Shown here in pieces: positions 34,201 through 38,430 of a DNA stretch of 64,000 bases. Origin of the DNA: Athripsodes cinereus (lineage: Eukaryota; Arthropoda; Insecta; Trichoptera; Leptoceridae); the NCBI GenBank assembly GCA_947579605.1, contig OX388312.1:3720001-3784000 (forward strand). Reading direction: 5' to 3'. A program made the translations under genes and the position numbers. Under the pieces are notes generated by a model that made no database searches, was not told the origin of the DNA, and was given only the letters and a program-made list of their open reading frames with translations. Numbering within the stretch: the first letter of the stretch is position 1; each line of letters opens with the position of its first letter.

Positions 34201-34581
34201 TTGTACATCTCATTAATTTTTAATTTTCTTCAACAGATGGCTCTGTTCGTCCTACCAGCCACAACCATACCAATGTTGATGTTTTCCGGATTTTTCATCA
34301 GATTCCACGAACTTCCTAGGTATATGAGTGGTCTTAGCTACATTTCCTACTTCGGATATGGTTTTGAGGCGATTGCCCAGGCAATTTATGGTTATGACAG
34401 ACCAAAACTTAATTGTTCTGAAGACTTCTGCTATGTGATGAATCCTAAAATGTTTTTGAAGGAATTAAGTCCAAGAGTTAGTTATCAATGTGATGTTTTG
34501 ATATTATTAGGTGTAATGTTTTTACTCTATGCCCTCCTATACATTGTTTTAGTTTTAAGGATATGGAAATCTAGGCAATAA
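1099..34581 (+). CDS. ABCG: ABCG-subfamily half-transporter, 11 coding exons (ABCG1/ABCG4-like)
   Basis: Joined exons 1099-1213, 10774-10897, 16934-17120, 27001-27146, 27607-27845, 28156-28278, 30477-30682, 31708-31876, 33189-33289, 33687-33842 and 34237-34581 give 1911 nt, or 636 residues plus stop, with every phase consistent and GT-AG borders. The order is ATPase domain then membrane domain, the reverse-order layout of ABCG half-transporters, which work as dimers. Visible motifs are Walker [10 protein letters not shown] (63-71), signature LSGGE (163-167), Walker B IMLFDEP (183-189), D-loop SGLD (191-194), switch His220 (VIHQPSS), and [11 protein letters not shown] (437-447) after the second membrane segment. 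Likely membrane spans are near 383-405, 412-436, 468-487, 495-518, 523-545 and 613-633. The length fits the family (about 600-680). Family members of this clade export lipids or sterols from cellular membranes; the substrate here is unknown. No frame is broken, so the gene looks functional. Exon 1 remains open upstream of the ATG, so the start is provisional. Confidence 0.95.
1338..1512. repeat. Dispersed repeat (GACATCTCGATT family)
   Basis: GGATTTGGGTACAACGTGCA, CCAATCGCAGACATCTCG and ACAATGTAACATTGTCCAAA recur in both orientations at 12380-12530, 15461-15600, 16795-16910 and 26330-26700. The last copy is split by the foldback MITE. The class is not recognised. Confidence 0.5.
1535..1784. 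mobile_element. Foldback MITE, copy 1
   Basis: A 250-bp near-perfect palindrome with ends GCGGCGTACAGACAGCTGG and its complement, flanked by AAAA on both sides (1531-1534 and 1785-1788). Two further copies are at 26360-26612 and 43336-43543. There is no coding capacity. Confidence 0.8.
1836..2090 (+). mobile_element. tRNA-derived SINE, family A, full copy
   Basis: The head has RNA polymerase III promoter boxes: a box-A-like GTGTGGCGCGGAGG and box B GGTTCGATTCC (1888-1898). A tRNA-unrelated body with TTAGTTTGGGACTAGC follows. Five copies occur in the window, so this is a SINE and not a tRNA gene. Confidence 0.8.
2369..2466 (-). mobile_element. LINE 3' tail fragment, GHVERM family
   Basis: A fragment about 100 bp long with the shared terminus TATCCCAAGTGGGGTAGGCA and the adjoining coding remnant, next to the longer copy at 2541-2995. 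Confidence 0.7.
2541..2995 (-). mobile_element. LINE 3' tail, GHVERM family, best copy
   Basis: About 130 minus-strand codons encode the C-terminus common to a class of LINE polyproteins: [18 protein letters not shown], a [18 protein letters not shown] segment and the terminal SAYPTWDTA. The 3' end carries a short tandem tail with unit ATAGT (plus strand 2541-2560). It is a 5'-truncated retrotransposon end, not a host gene. This is the longest of about ten copies in the window. Confidence 0.8.
3042..6060 (-). mobile_element. Jockey/CR1-like non-LTR retrotransposon (LINE), nearly full ORF2
   Basis: A minus-strand LINE lies in intron 1. It carries an AP endonuclease domain followed by a reverse transcriptase domain in one frame, then a 3' UTR of about 190 bases ending at a poly-T run on the plus strand (about 3042-3056), the expected poly-A tail. 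The 5' border is not visible. A stop codon 12 bases upstream of the ATG at 6031 limits the frame, and no ORF1 is seen, so the copy is probably 5'-truncated. Confidence 0.9.
3239..6031 (-). pseudogene. LINE ORF2: endonuclease-reverse transcriptase with one in-frame stop
   Basis: 931 codons in a single frame, broken once by TAA at 4586-4588. The N-terminal 481 codons show the APE-type endonuclease: ANARSIRNK near the start, [20 protein letters not shown] and DHILDN. The remainder shows reverse transcriptase motifs [32 protein letters not shown] and the catalytic YADD, then a thumb and C-terminal region. The stop falls where related elements have Lys in a L-K-x-A-x-I-x-PVFK context, so a single AAA-to-TAA change would explain it. 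No other frameshift is visible, so the insertion is likely young. The Jockey/CR1 assignment is by motif style only. Confidence 0.88.
6208..6247. repeat. 40-bp hairpin next to a MITE end
   Basis: Arms 6208-6224 and 6231-6247 (ATATCATATGCAACACA) are exact complements with a T-rich 6-base loop. Confidence 0.75.
6249..6620. mobile_element. TA-flanked MITE with 31-bp terminal inverted repeats
   Basis: Terminal repeats at 6249-6279 and 6590-6620 match at 28 of 31 positions (TCGTCCC ends). TA is on each side (6247-6248, 6621-6622), the target duplication of Tc1/mariner-type elements. The interior is non-coding. A separate perfect 17-base-arm hairpin (6208-6247) abuts the left end. Confidence 0.75.
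6884..7240 (-). mobile_element. LINE 3' tail, GHVERM family
   Basis: The minus strand encodes [34 protein letters not shown] and SAYPVRKAA, homologous to the copy at 2541-2995 but diverged. It is truncated upstream. Confidence 0.75.
7393..7553 (-). mobile_element. tRNA-like SINE, family B
   Basis: The reverse complement has the head GTCGGT(T)GCCTGGAGGTAG, box B GGTTCGATACC and a body ending in the AAACCCAGATAT palindromic segment. Six copies are in the window. Confidence 0.75.
7580..7835 (-). mobile_element. Degraded LINE tail, GHVERM family, joined to a tail-sharing repeat end
   Basis: 7584-7780 resembles the GHVERM-family tail with gaps. 7785-7835 carries the terminus of the companion short repeat (GATATGCCATGATGGTATAG) in the opposite orientation. 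The two insertions abut. Confidence 0.5.
8202..8440 (+). mobile_element. tRNA-derived SINE, family A, full copy
   Basis: It is nearly identical to 1836-2090 across the tRNA-like head (box B GGTTCGATTCC) and the body. A palindromic retroposon follows immediately, and its target duplication begins at 8441. Confidence 0.8.
8453..8664. mobile_element. Palindromic retroposon with 12-bp target duplication
   Basis: A 172-bp hairpin (8495-8666) with a 40-bp leader, bounded by direct repeats TTGTTATAAATT at 8441-8452 and 8665-8676. The loop-proximal part reads TGAATATGGGCC...CCCGAAAC, a small stem followed by GAAA. A half copy of the same family lies at 47836-47935. The long direct repeat points to target-primed reverse transcription and not to a cut-and-paste element. 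Confidence 0.7.
8777..9161. mobile_element. hAT-like non-autonomous element
   Basis: Ends CAGTAGTGG and CCACCACTG are inverted repeats of the hAT type. The flanking octamers CGGAAATT and CGAAAATC agree at 6 of 8 positions, consistent with an aged 8-bp target duplication. There is no transposase. Confidence 0.6.
9381..9766 (+). mobile_element. hAT-like MITE, TAGTRATG ends, copy A
   Basis: Ends TAGTAATGTAACGAA and the complement of TTACATCACTA. ATTAAAA lies on both sides (9374-9380 and 9767-9773). The homologous element at 15055-15406 is in the opposite orientation. Shared interior includes GCGAATAGCGAATATT and CCGTCGCCGAATTTTC. Confidence 0.7.
9848..10607 (+). mobile_element. 760-bp inverted-repeat element, copy A (intron 1)
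   Basis: Inverted termini of about 120 bp contain CGTTTAGCAAAAACG and CTTGTTGAA. The interior holds the CCAATCAAGCATAGGTATAA segment. It is homologous to 30816-31441 in reverse orientation. No coding capacity was seen. Confidence 0.7.
10774..10897 (+). CDS. ABCG: ABCG exon 2 (Walker A)
   Basis: 124 nt between CAG (10771-10773) and GTAAAT. It encodes residues 39-80, including [19 protein letters not shown] and the P-loop GPSGAGKTT that binds ATP phosphates. The phase joins exons 1 and 3 exactly. Confidence 0.95.
11815..12050 (+). mobile_element. Helitron-like fragment
   Basis: It contains TATTATAAAGAGGAAAG, CGAAACTACTGAACCGATTT, GGTGACATAGGCTATATT and CTACCCGTGCGATGCCGG. This combination is familiar from non-autonomous Helitron-type repeats in moth and butterfly genomes. 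A clean CTAG(T) end is not preserved. Confidence 0.55.
12856..13010 (+). mobile_element. SINE family A, 5'-truncated
   Basis: It starts in the middle of the tRNA-like head (CAGGGCAAAGTGAAGAATGA) and keeps the body with TTTGGGACTAGCTCGATCTG. Confidence 0.75.
13079..13134. repeat. Short hairpin with tripled TTAGGTACTTTTT motif
   Basis: Two direct copies and one inverted copy of CGTTAGGTACTTTTTC form a small foldback. Confidence 0.6.
14133..14514. repeat. Two-copy tandem duplication, 191-bp unit
   Basis: Copies 14133-14323 and 14324-14514 differ at only a few positions (for example GACAAACC against GACAATCC). The low divergence indicates a recent duplication. It lies in intron 2. Confidence 0.85.
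14826..15461. mobile_element. Palindromic MITE carrying a nested hAT-like MITE
   Basis: The left arm (from GAGAAAAATACC at 14833) pairs with 14985-15054 and with 15407-15458 once the insert at 15055-15406 is removed. The inner arms share GGACCAGAGATAGTACAA and its complement. Confidence 0.65.
15055..15406 (-). mobile_element. hAT-like MITE, copy B, inserted in a palindromic MITE
   Basis: 352 bp homologous to 9381-9766 in reverse orientation. The surrounding sequence carries GTACGTAC at 15043-15050 and 15411-15418, an 8-bp repeat as expected for hAT, although the host palindrome also creates such repeats. It splits the right arm of the element at 14826-15461. Confidence 0.7.
16073..16253. mobile_element. 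181-bp palindromic MITE
   Basis: Near-perfect foldback with ends GTGGGCCTAGTCAAAACAC and complement. A one-arm relative lies at 59518-59640. Confidence 0.8.
16262..16370 (+). mobile_element. Tail-sharing short repeat, 5' fragment
   Basis: AGTGTCCTGTAAAAGGC and the following AGACATT...GATTCAGCGATGAGG match 52975-53040 of the best copy. The 3' end is missing. Confidence 0.5.
16425..16540 (+). mobile_element. Retroelement 3' UTR fragment (GCGATAAACTCG family)
   Basis: TTAGAAGAGATCGC, GCGATAAACTCGTCCTCTGT and AATGTACAGTGAAGAAT followed by AATAAATAAA resemble the 3' end of a LINE family. Related pieces lie at 27190-27335, 30236-30365 and, in reverse, at 52430-52560. Confidence 0.5.
16934..17120 (+). 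CDS. ABCG: ABCG exon 3 (Q-loop region)
   Basis: 187 nt after TTGCAG and before GTAAGA. It encodes residues 80-142 with [11 protein letters not shown] and [18 protein letters not shown], matching the segment between Walker A and the signature in ABCG1/4 proteins, where the Q-loop Gln lies in ISQE. It ends in phase 0. Confidence 0.93.
17165..17285 (-). other. Unidentified coding-like segment in intron 3
   Basis: The minus strand reads [20 protein letters not shown], then [14 protein letters not shown] and a stop after KHFTKN, preceded by an AG (GCTCTAG) that could be a splice acceptor. The composition is strongly coding-like (amphipathic, many charged residues) and unlike the surrounding repeats. 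I do not recognise the protein. It could be an exon of a nested gene, a captured gene fragment or a diverged transposon protein. Confidence 0.35.
17374..17604 (-). other. Unidentified coding-like segment with possible gene 3' end
   Basis: After a TTTTCAG the minus strand stays open for 76 codons ([18 protein letters not shown] ... [19 protein letters not shown] ... [11 protein letters not shown], stop). An AATAAA on the same strand lies about 75 bases downstream (about 17297-17302), as in a terminal exon. No homology is recognised. No matching upstream exon was found within intron 3. Together with 17165-17285 it may be a piece of one protein-coding insert. Confidence 0.35.
17895..18200 (-). 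mobile_element. LINE 3' tail, GHVERM family
   Basis: The plus strand reads GTCGTGTCCCAAGTGG followed by sequence whose minus-strand translation includes [19 protein letters not shown]. It is decayed by frameshifts. Confidence 0.65.
18446..18622. mobile_element. MITE with CAGKGTTACTCTTGA ends, full copy
   Basis: Inverted termini pair CAGTGTTACTCTTGACAC with TTCAAGAGTAACCCTG and continue through ATACGATCTTAATCTTG. Fragments occur at 37490-37612, 39057-39663, 55485-55535 and 58209-58679. Confidence 0.7.
20209..21523 (+). mobile_element. Tigger/pogo-like DNA transposon, deletion derivative
   Basis: 1315 bp with 24-bp terminal repeats (20209-20232 and 21500-21523, one mismatch; ends GGGGAGAGAGGGGC) and TA duplications at 20207-20208 and 21524-21525. 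The interior retains a broken piece of transposase C-terminus on the plus strand (20640-21080): VPGPSGI, then [14 protein letters not shown], a KRKS-type basic stretch and [11 protein letters not shown], as at the end of Tigger/Jerky-type proteins. The DDE core is absent, so the copy cannot move by itself. It inserted into a family-B SINE. Confidence 0.8.
20650..21090 (+). pseudogene. Tigger-like transposase C-terminal remnant
   Basis: 72 open codons from 20693 and further frameshifted pieces show a lysine-rich C-terminal tail. At least two frameshifts separate [18 protein letters not shown] and [10 protein letters not shown]. The catalytic domain is missing. The assignment is from the style of the tail plus the TA-flanked terminal repeats. 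Confidence 0.55.
21633..21912. mobile_element. MITE with TAGACCATT ends, full copy
   Basis: 280 bp starting TAGACCATTATAAAGG and ending CCTTTAATGGTCTA. The interior has GATGACGTCACAG and TTTGCCCCCCAAGC. A right-truncated copy at 46806-47085 lies inside the long-inverted-repeat element. Confidence 0.7.
22195..22326 (+). mobile_element. Tail-sharing short repeat copy
   Basis: It matches 53040-53165 from the GTAAAAGG/TTGCATG region through CTGGCTACCCCACTTGAGGG and ends in a TAG tail. Confidence 0.6.
22329..22473 (-). mobile_element. SINE family B
   Basis: The plus strand begins TATCTGGGTTTTAGTAATAA and ends at the head CTCCAGGCTACCGACGAG. It abuts the tail of a short repeat at 22195-22326. Confidence 0.75.
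22858..23085 (-). mobile_element. Tail-sharing short repeat copy
   Basis: The plus strand starts CACTGTATATCCCACAAGTG and continues in the complement sense of 52916-53177. It is diverged. Confidence 0.55.
23090..24915. other. Intron 3 sequence, nothing recognised
   Basis: AT-rich, with short runs only. There is a loose repetition of ATTCGGAACATNAGTTT near 24510 and 24560. No exon, SINE or terminal repeats could be supported. Confidence 0.4.
24920..25345 (-). mobile_element. RTE-type LINE 3' fragment
   Basis: Minus-strand reading gives [20 protein letters not shown] and, further on, a [21 protein letters not shown] segment and [11 protein letters not shown]. These are the signature pieces of the C-terminus of RTE/BovB-like retrotransposon proteins. 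Stops and frameshifts break it into pieces. Confidence 0.75.
25346..26329. other. Intron 3 sequence, nothing recognised
   Basis: AT-rich with ATTT/AAAT runs. Near 26250-26300 there is a possible retroelement end (CCCAATAAACATATTTGAAT). Confidence 0.4.
26360..26612. mobile_element. Foldback MITE, copy 2
   Basis: A 253-bp palindrome homologous to 1535-1784, flanked by AATT on both sides (26356-26359, 26613-26616). It interrupts an older repeat that reads on as CTCGAATTGAAG. Confidence 0.82.
26722..26812 (-). mobile_element. Tail-sharing short repeat copy, partial
   Basis: ATCACGGCATATCCTACATG and TAGCTAGCAGTAGATCAGC match the complement of the 3' half of 52916-53177. Confidence 0.55.
27001..27146 (+). 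CDS. ABCG: ABCG exon 4 (signature and Walker B)
   Basis: 146 nt after TTTCCAG and before GTAAAA. It encodes residues 143-191 with [17 protein letters not shown] and IMLFDEPT. The catalytic Glu follows the Walker B Asp (D187, E188). It ends two bases into the Ser codon of the D-loop. Confidence 0.95.
27190..27335 (+). mobile_element. Retroelement 3' UTR fragment
   Basis: TAGTTGGAAGACATTGC, GGCGATAAACTCTCCCTCTG and ACCAATGTACAGTGAAAAAT match 16425-16540. It ends in AATAAATAAAT, between exons 4 and 5. Confidence 0.5.
27388..27569 (+). mobile_element. SINE family B
   Basis: Head GTTCGTCGTTAGCCTGGAGG, box B GGTTCGATACC, A-rich tail. It lies in intron 4 just upstream of exon 5. Confidence 0.78.
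27607..27845 (+). CDS. ABCG: ABCG exon 5 (D-loop and switch His)
   Basis: 239 nt after TTTTCAG and before GTAAGA. It encodes [22 protein letters not shown] with the switch histidine, and the ABCG linker YNRADF. It ends one base into the Ala codon that continues ALEVAS in exon 6. Confidence 0.95.
27927..27996 (-). mobile_element. SINE family A, head fragment
   Basis: The reverse complement carries only the tRNA-like head: GTTCGACCGGG-type box B with GGTCGAACCCGGGACCTC on the plus strand. Confidence 0.65.
28156..28278 (+). CDS. ABCG: ABCG exon 6 (linker)
   Basis: 123 nt after TTTTTCAG and before GTACGT. It encodes [12 protein letters not shown] followed by a polar, poorly conserved linker (residues 271-312) between the ATPase and membrane domains. 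Confidence 0.9.
28831..29035. mobile_element. Palindromic element with CTGACGATG-stem-GAAA motif
   Basis: A near-perfect hairpin of about 200 bp. Around 28931-28960 it reads CTGACGATGAGAGCGGATGC followed by TCTTGAAAG: a CTGANGA box, a 5-bp stem and GAAA. It lies in intron 6. Confidence 0.65.
29235..29386 (+). mobile_element. SINE family B
   Basis: Head GTTCGTCGGTAGCCTGGGGG, box B GGTTCGATCCC, and a shortened body running into a poly-A tract. It lies in intron 6. Confidence 0.78.
29919..30099. mobile_element. 181-bp palindromic element
   Basis: Arms 29919-30004 and 30014-30099 are almost exact complements (86 bases each). The arm contains TAATGACCTTATAAGTCGAA followed by AGACGTCTC. A half copy with its own 13-bp target duplication is at 37993-38082. 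It lies in intron 6. Confidence 0.75.
30236..30365 (+). mobile_element. Retroelement 3' UTR fragment
   Basis: AGTTGGAAGATATCGCGCTT and CGCGATAAACTCGCCCATTG match the same family. It ends GTGCAATAAAG with an ATT microsatellite. Confidence 0.55.
30477..30682 (+). CDS. ABCG: ABCG exon 7 (linker and elbow helix)
   Basis: 206 nt after CCCTTTTAG and before GTAGGT. It encodes residues 312-380. [16 protein letters not shown] is the connecting helix that precedes the first membrane segment in ABCG proteins. It ends in phase 0 after FRDL. Confidence 0.93.
30816..31441 (-). mobile_element. Inverted-repeat element, copy B (intron 7)
   Basis: 626 bp homologous to 9848-10607 in the opposite direction, sharing CTAGCAAAAACGG and CACCACATGAACT and ending GCTAAACGGGGGCCTTAAG. 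It is shorter through internal deletions. Confidence 0.7.
31455..31585. mobile_element. Palindromic element, diverged
   Basis: A hairpin around 31520 with GGTCATTATCGA and its complement and AGTCAAAAGATGTC, related to 29919-30099. It lies in intron 7 shortly before exon 8. Confidence 0.6.
31708..31876 (+). CDS. ABCG: ABCG exon 8 (membrane spans 1-2)
   Basis: 169 nt after ATTCCAG. It encodes residues 381-437 with two hydrophobic spans around [20 protein letters not shown] and [16 protein letters not shown]. Two overlapping donors exist (31875 and 31877); only the GTAAGT at 31877 keeps phase with exon 9. Confidence 0.93.
31877..33188. other. Intron 8, mostly unique AT-rich sequence
   Basis: Apart from the hairpin-family fragment at 32340-32385, no repeat or extra exon is supported. 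The short open frame at 31950-32174 has no recognisable motif. Confidence 0.4.
32340..32385. mobile_element. Fragment of the GACGTCTTTCG hairpin family
   Basis: CAGAGACGTCTTTCGTCTTT and CATTATCAATCG resemble one arm of 29919-30099. The opposite arm is missing. Confidence 0.4.
33189..33289 (+). CDS. ABCG: ABCG exon 9 (FPQE motif)
   Basis: 101 nt after ATTTACAG and before GTAAAA. It encodes [20 protein letters not shown] and the following [13 protein letters not shown], a highly conserved ABCG segment between membrane spans 2 and 3. Confidence 0.95.
33687..33842 (+). CDS. ABCG: ABCG exon 10 (membrane spans 3-4)
   Basis: 156 nt after TTTTTTCAG and before GTAAGG, phase 0 at both ends. It encodes residues 471-522, two hydrophobic segments ending [11 protein letters not shown]. 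Confidence 0.94.
34237..34581 (+). CDS. ABCG: ABCG exon 11 (membrane spans 5-6, stop)
   Basis: 345 nt after TTCAACAG, ending with TAA. It encodes residues 523-636: span 5 around [20 protein letters not shown], the typical cysteine-containing extracellular loop (CSEDFC), span 6 around [17 protein letters not shown], and the short terminal tail KSRQ. Confidence 0.95.
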   Translation: MALFVLPATTIPMLMFSGFFIRFHELPRYMSGLSYISYFGYGFEAIAQAIYGYDRPKLNCSEDFCYVMNPKMFLKELSPRVSYQCDVLILLGVMFLLYALLYIVLVLRIWKSRQ

Positions 34582-34597
34582 CATATCTCGTAATTTT

Positions 34598-34603
34598 AAT
34601 AAA
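34598..34603 (+). promoter_or_regulatory. Polyadenylation signal of the ABCG gene
   Basis: AATAAA begins 17 bases after the stop codon, so the 3' UTR using it would be very short. A second run of AATAAA-like sequence at 35202-35218 could serve a longer 3' UTR. Confidence 0.6.
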
Positions 34604-35245
34604 CATACGTATTATACATACTCATATATATATGTATCTAATTATTAGTCAACACATATTATGAGATTTAATTAGAACAAAATAGTGATGGATTCGCGCA
34701 CTAATAATATGAAAAAGTATTTCTGACAATGGATCAATGATATGAATATGTTGTAGGTATATATTTTTTTTATAAGTTGTACAGTTACAATAGTTTTACA
34801 ATTTTATAAGATGTAAATTATTGTTTTATTTATAATCCAGGTACCCAGAATTTTCACTAATGGGGGGAGGGGGCAGCTCTTAGCAAATCGGTAATGGTAA
34901 TTGAAAATTTTCACGATTTCTAATGCTCAACAATTTTAGGGCCACTTTATGTTTAATCTAATATTTCTTGTTGGGGGTTGATATCCAACTTCAATTTCCC
35001 TTATTATTCCTATACCGATTTTGCCAACTTTCTCAAATAAGCCCCCTAGGTACGTCCATGTGTAGTTATCCATATTGCATTATATTTTATTTTAAGCGTT
35101 GTATGAAAACCGTATTGTAAACATTTTATTTATTTATTTTATATTTATGAAAATTTGATTTTTTAGAATACGCTGACAACTTCCATTATATTTTTATACT
35201 CGAATAAAATAAATAAAGTTTTTTTTTTATGTAATTAATATATAT

Positions 35246-35612
35246 AAAATAAAAACACTGTTAACTTTCACTTGATTGTTATATTCTAATTAGTTCGTCG
35301 GTAGCCTGGAGGTAGAGTCTCGGCCTTGTGAACATGGGGTCCGTGGTTCGATACCAGGTGCCGGCAAACTCCCCTTTCACGACACAAGCTTTTAGTAGCT
35401 TACTGTGAAAGGTGTATAAGGTTGTATTTGGGTTTATAACAAAAACCCAGATATATCTTTTTTTAAAAAAAAAAAAAATTAATATCTAACACTTCGGGCA
35501 TACGTCCATCTTCAGTAATAATCATTTACAACTTATTACTGAAGATGGACGTATGTCCGAAAAGCTTTTAATTATAATATAACAATCAAGGGAAAGTTAA
35601 CAGTGTTTTTAA
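35246..35612. mobile_element. Palindromic element split by a SINE, with CTGAAGATG-stem-GAAA motif
   Basis: The left arm 35246-35292 continues at 35479, and the right arm ends near 35612. Removing the SINE at 35293-35478 restores a continuous hairpin. At 35539-35564 it reads CTGAAGATGGACGTATGTCC followed by GAAAA, with stem GGAC/GTCC. It lies about 650 bp past the ABCG stop codon. Confidence 0.7.
35293..35478 (+). mobile_element. SINE family B inserted in a hairpin element
   Basis: An intact family-B copy with an A-rich tail. The flanks AATTA (before 35293 and after the tail) form a short target duplication, and the surrounding palindrome is continuous without it. Confidence 0.8.
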
Positions 35613-36319
35613 TTTAGGTATATATTTTTATTATCTAATTTTATACGAACTTTCATTCCTCTTCGAAATCGAAAATTTGTAAATAAAGTGTTAATAAAAA
35701 AAACGTGGATATTATATTTTCTAGGTAAATATTGAGAAATAGCTAGGTCTTAGGTACTTAAAATAACCATTGTTCGCTGGTTACCACATGACTCTCTTAG
35801 CTTTAAACATAAGGTAATAGTTTATCTATAATGTATATAATATCTATTCATATTAATAAATACAACTCCGACACACAAATATTAGATAATAATCAGCTAT
35901 GGGGCACATCACATAACCTGAATAACATAATACAGAGAGCAGGATAGTTGTAAAGAATGTCTAGAGTGAGAACATTCTCGTAGAATTAATATATTTTTTT
36001 TATCAATTGTTAAGATGATAATATTAAATAATATATTTTTATACATGATATTATATTATAAAAGTTAAACATAGTTTTCTCATTTTACTGAATTTTTACA
36101 CCTGCATGAGACTCAACAGAACCCTCATTTGCACAACCAACAGATTGTACAAACACTATTTAGTAGGTGTTCCAATGTGCAATTAAACCAGCCGAAGCCA
36201 ATCTGTAAGGTTTCGTGTTATGTTTATTTATGATATGTATAAGTTTTGTCATTGATGATATGAGGGTCAAAGATTGTAGTAAATTTTAATCTGTGTGAAT
36301 TTGTGGAGTGTGATTGTTG

Positions 36320-36410
36320 ATTAAGTCTTCACTTATTAAGATTCACAAATTAAGATTCACAAATTTTGTGAATCTTAATTTAAAGATTAAGATTCACAAA
36401 TTTTGTGAAT
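36320..36410. repeat. AAGATTCACAAATT direct and inverted repeats
   Basis: Three direct copies of TTAAGATTCACAAATT and one inverted copy lie within 90 bases, giving alternative hairpins. Confidence 0.6.
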
Positions 36411-36764
36411 GTGGAAATGAGACGATGACGTTTATTTTGTTGTAATTTTGTACGTAAAAAGCTACTGAAAGCTTTATAAGATTGAATAAATAAATAAATA
36501 AAATATTTTATAATAAAATATTATAACTTTTAATAAAATAATTTTACTTTAGTTTTTTTGTATTTTTGTACTTTTATTATGATGATATTAATTTTATTAA
36601 ACATATATGACACTTTTTTAATATTTGTTTTATTGCTAAACATCATAATATTTGTCTACCTCACTAGTGGAAAAAGCCGTAATTGAAAATATAGGTAAAA
36701 TTTTCCAAATACTCATAGAATATGCAAACTTTTACAAAATTAATGAATATCCCGTGGAGACCCC

Positions 36765-36845
36765 GATAAAAATAAGTCCCCCACTCTTTTCTGTAAGTTT
36801 CCGAATATACTGTAAAAGGTGTTCGTAAAACCTTCTGTGTAAAAA
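36765..36845 (+). mobile_element. Tail-sharing short repeat, 5' fragment
   Basis: CCCCCACTCTTTTCTGTAAG and CTGTAAAAGGTGTTCG match the 5' part of 52916-53177. Confidence 0.4.
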
Positions 36846-36988
36846 AACTTACTGAAAAAGCGGACCTATAATTCTATGCTGAGGACTTTTTTTAGGAAAT
36901 TGAAAGATTTATTTCATAAAAATGTATAAATATCACAACAATATTAACGTAGGTACCTTTACATCAATTTCAGGTGCATCATTGCTGA

Positions 36989-37347
36989 TATGTTTGTGTA
37001 GGTACTTTTGTAATGTGTTTGTGTAGGTAGGTACTTTTGTAATATGTTTATGTAGGTACTTTTGTAATATGTTTGTGTAGGTACTTTTGTAATGTGTTTG
37101 TGTAGGTACTTTTGTAATATTTTTGTGTAGGTACTTTTGTAATATGTTTGTGTAGGTACTTTTGTAATGTGTTTGTGTAGGTACTTTTGTAATATGCTTG
37201 TGTAGGTACTTGTGTTATATGTTTGTGTAGGTACTTTTGTAATATGTTTGTGTAGGTACTTTTGTAATATGTTTGTGTAGGTACTTGTGTTATATGTTTG
37301 TGTAGGTACTTTTGTAATGTGTTTGTGTAGGTACTTTTGTAATATGT
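36989..37347. repeat. 25-bp minisatellite, about 14 units
   Basis: Unit GTAGGTACTTTTGTAATATG plus TTTGT, with variants such as AATGTG and CTTGTGTTATATG. It is open in the minus direction only because the unit lacks stops in all three phases. Confidence 0.9.
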
Positions 37348-37489
37348 TATTCACTATTTGTTGTTGTTTTTATTGTATTTTCTTTTCATGGTTAAGGCTT
37401 ATATAGCCGCTCACTGTATAAATAAATAAATTATGTCATATACCTAATACCTACAACCATAAAACTCATCTAAATGTTAAAAACGGATG

Positions 37490-37612
37490 TCCTCAGCTAC
37501 CGCGGGATTGGTTTCCCCATATTTTTGACTATAGTCACTTTGCACATCTTAGAGTTTAAGATCAAGATAAAATTAAGATCGTATTTAGATCGTGTCATGA
37601 CCAACCCTGCTT
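37490..37612. mobile_element. Half copy of the CAGGGTTACTC MITE
   Basis: TAAGATCGTATTTAGATCGT and CCAACCCTGC at the right end match 18446-18622. The left arm is missing. Confidence 0.55.
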
Positions 37613-37992
37613 CATTATAATAATAATAAATTTTATTCCAGAAATATTATACAACACAAAATATAGCATTTTCACAATTTATATTCATTAATACATTTTA
37701 ATACTACCTCACTGGATTTGCACCCGTATCGAGATAATATTATGAAACAAATTATATCAAAGAAAAGCAATAAAAAATGGATATAGCAAAATAAGATATT
37801 GTCTTCAGACCGGAACGCTACACAGCAGGGCTCTCAGAATTAGAAGAAAAATTAATATTTTTTATCAATTATTAAGATGATAATATTAGGTACATAATAT
37901 ATTATGTGTATGCAAAAATTCGATTTCAGATGAATATAATTTCTGTTACGTAATGTATTTTTTTTAAATTTTTAAACGGTAGCTTTTGATAA

Positions 37993-38082
37993 TGTAATTT
38001 GAAACAAGTGTTTTTCTTTCTATTATTGATAATTAATTCGCATAGAGACGTCTTTCGACTTATAAGGTCATTATCAATCTTT
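37993..38082 (-). mobile_element. Single-arm retroposon with 13-bp target duplication
   Basis: A 90-bp sequence nearly identical to one arm of the palindrome at 29919-30099, flanked by exact TAGCTTTTGATAA copies at 37980-37992 and 38083-38095. A 13-bp duplication fits target-primed reverse transcription. The minus strand reads ATGACCTTATAAGTCGAAAG. Confidence 0.72.
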
Positions 38083-38146
38083 TAGCTTTTGATAAATGGT
38101 CCGAAAATAATTGACAGTCAGTTTTAGCTGAAGTCGTAGAAACGAT

Positions 38147-38430
38147 GTGATCAGCTCCATCAAGGTGGGGCGCTTAAGATGGGCTTGTCACATAATCAAA
38201 ATGGACAACGATAGCCCTGTAAAACGCCTCACACTCCTCACACCACAAAGACGAAGAAGACCAGGAAGACCCAAACTGCGATGGATGGACTCTGTCAGCG
38301 CCGATGCATCCACACGGCAAATAACAAACTGGAAGACAAAAGCAAGGGATAGACGAGAGCGGAAGAGACTACTGGATTCAGCCAAGAGCCAACCAGGGCT
38401 GTCGAGCTCATGATGATGATGATGACGTAG
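38147..38430 (+). mobile_element. LINE 3' tail (GRLRW type)
   Basis: An open plus frame of 88 codons encodes VGRLRWACHIIKMDNDSPVK, RRRRPGRPKLRWMDSV and RRERKRLLDSAK, a common LINE polyprotein C-terminus. It is followed by a GATGAT microsatellite at 38411-38424, typical of the 3' tail of such elements. Confidence 0.7.

Noticed and set aside
36959..37354. Open frame of 131 codons with a repeating HKHITKVPTQTY-like peptide (minus strand)
   Set aside because: It is the translation of a 25-bp minisatellite whose unit has no stop in any phase. There is no start context or domain.
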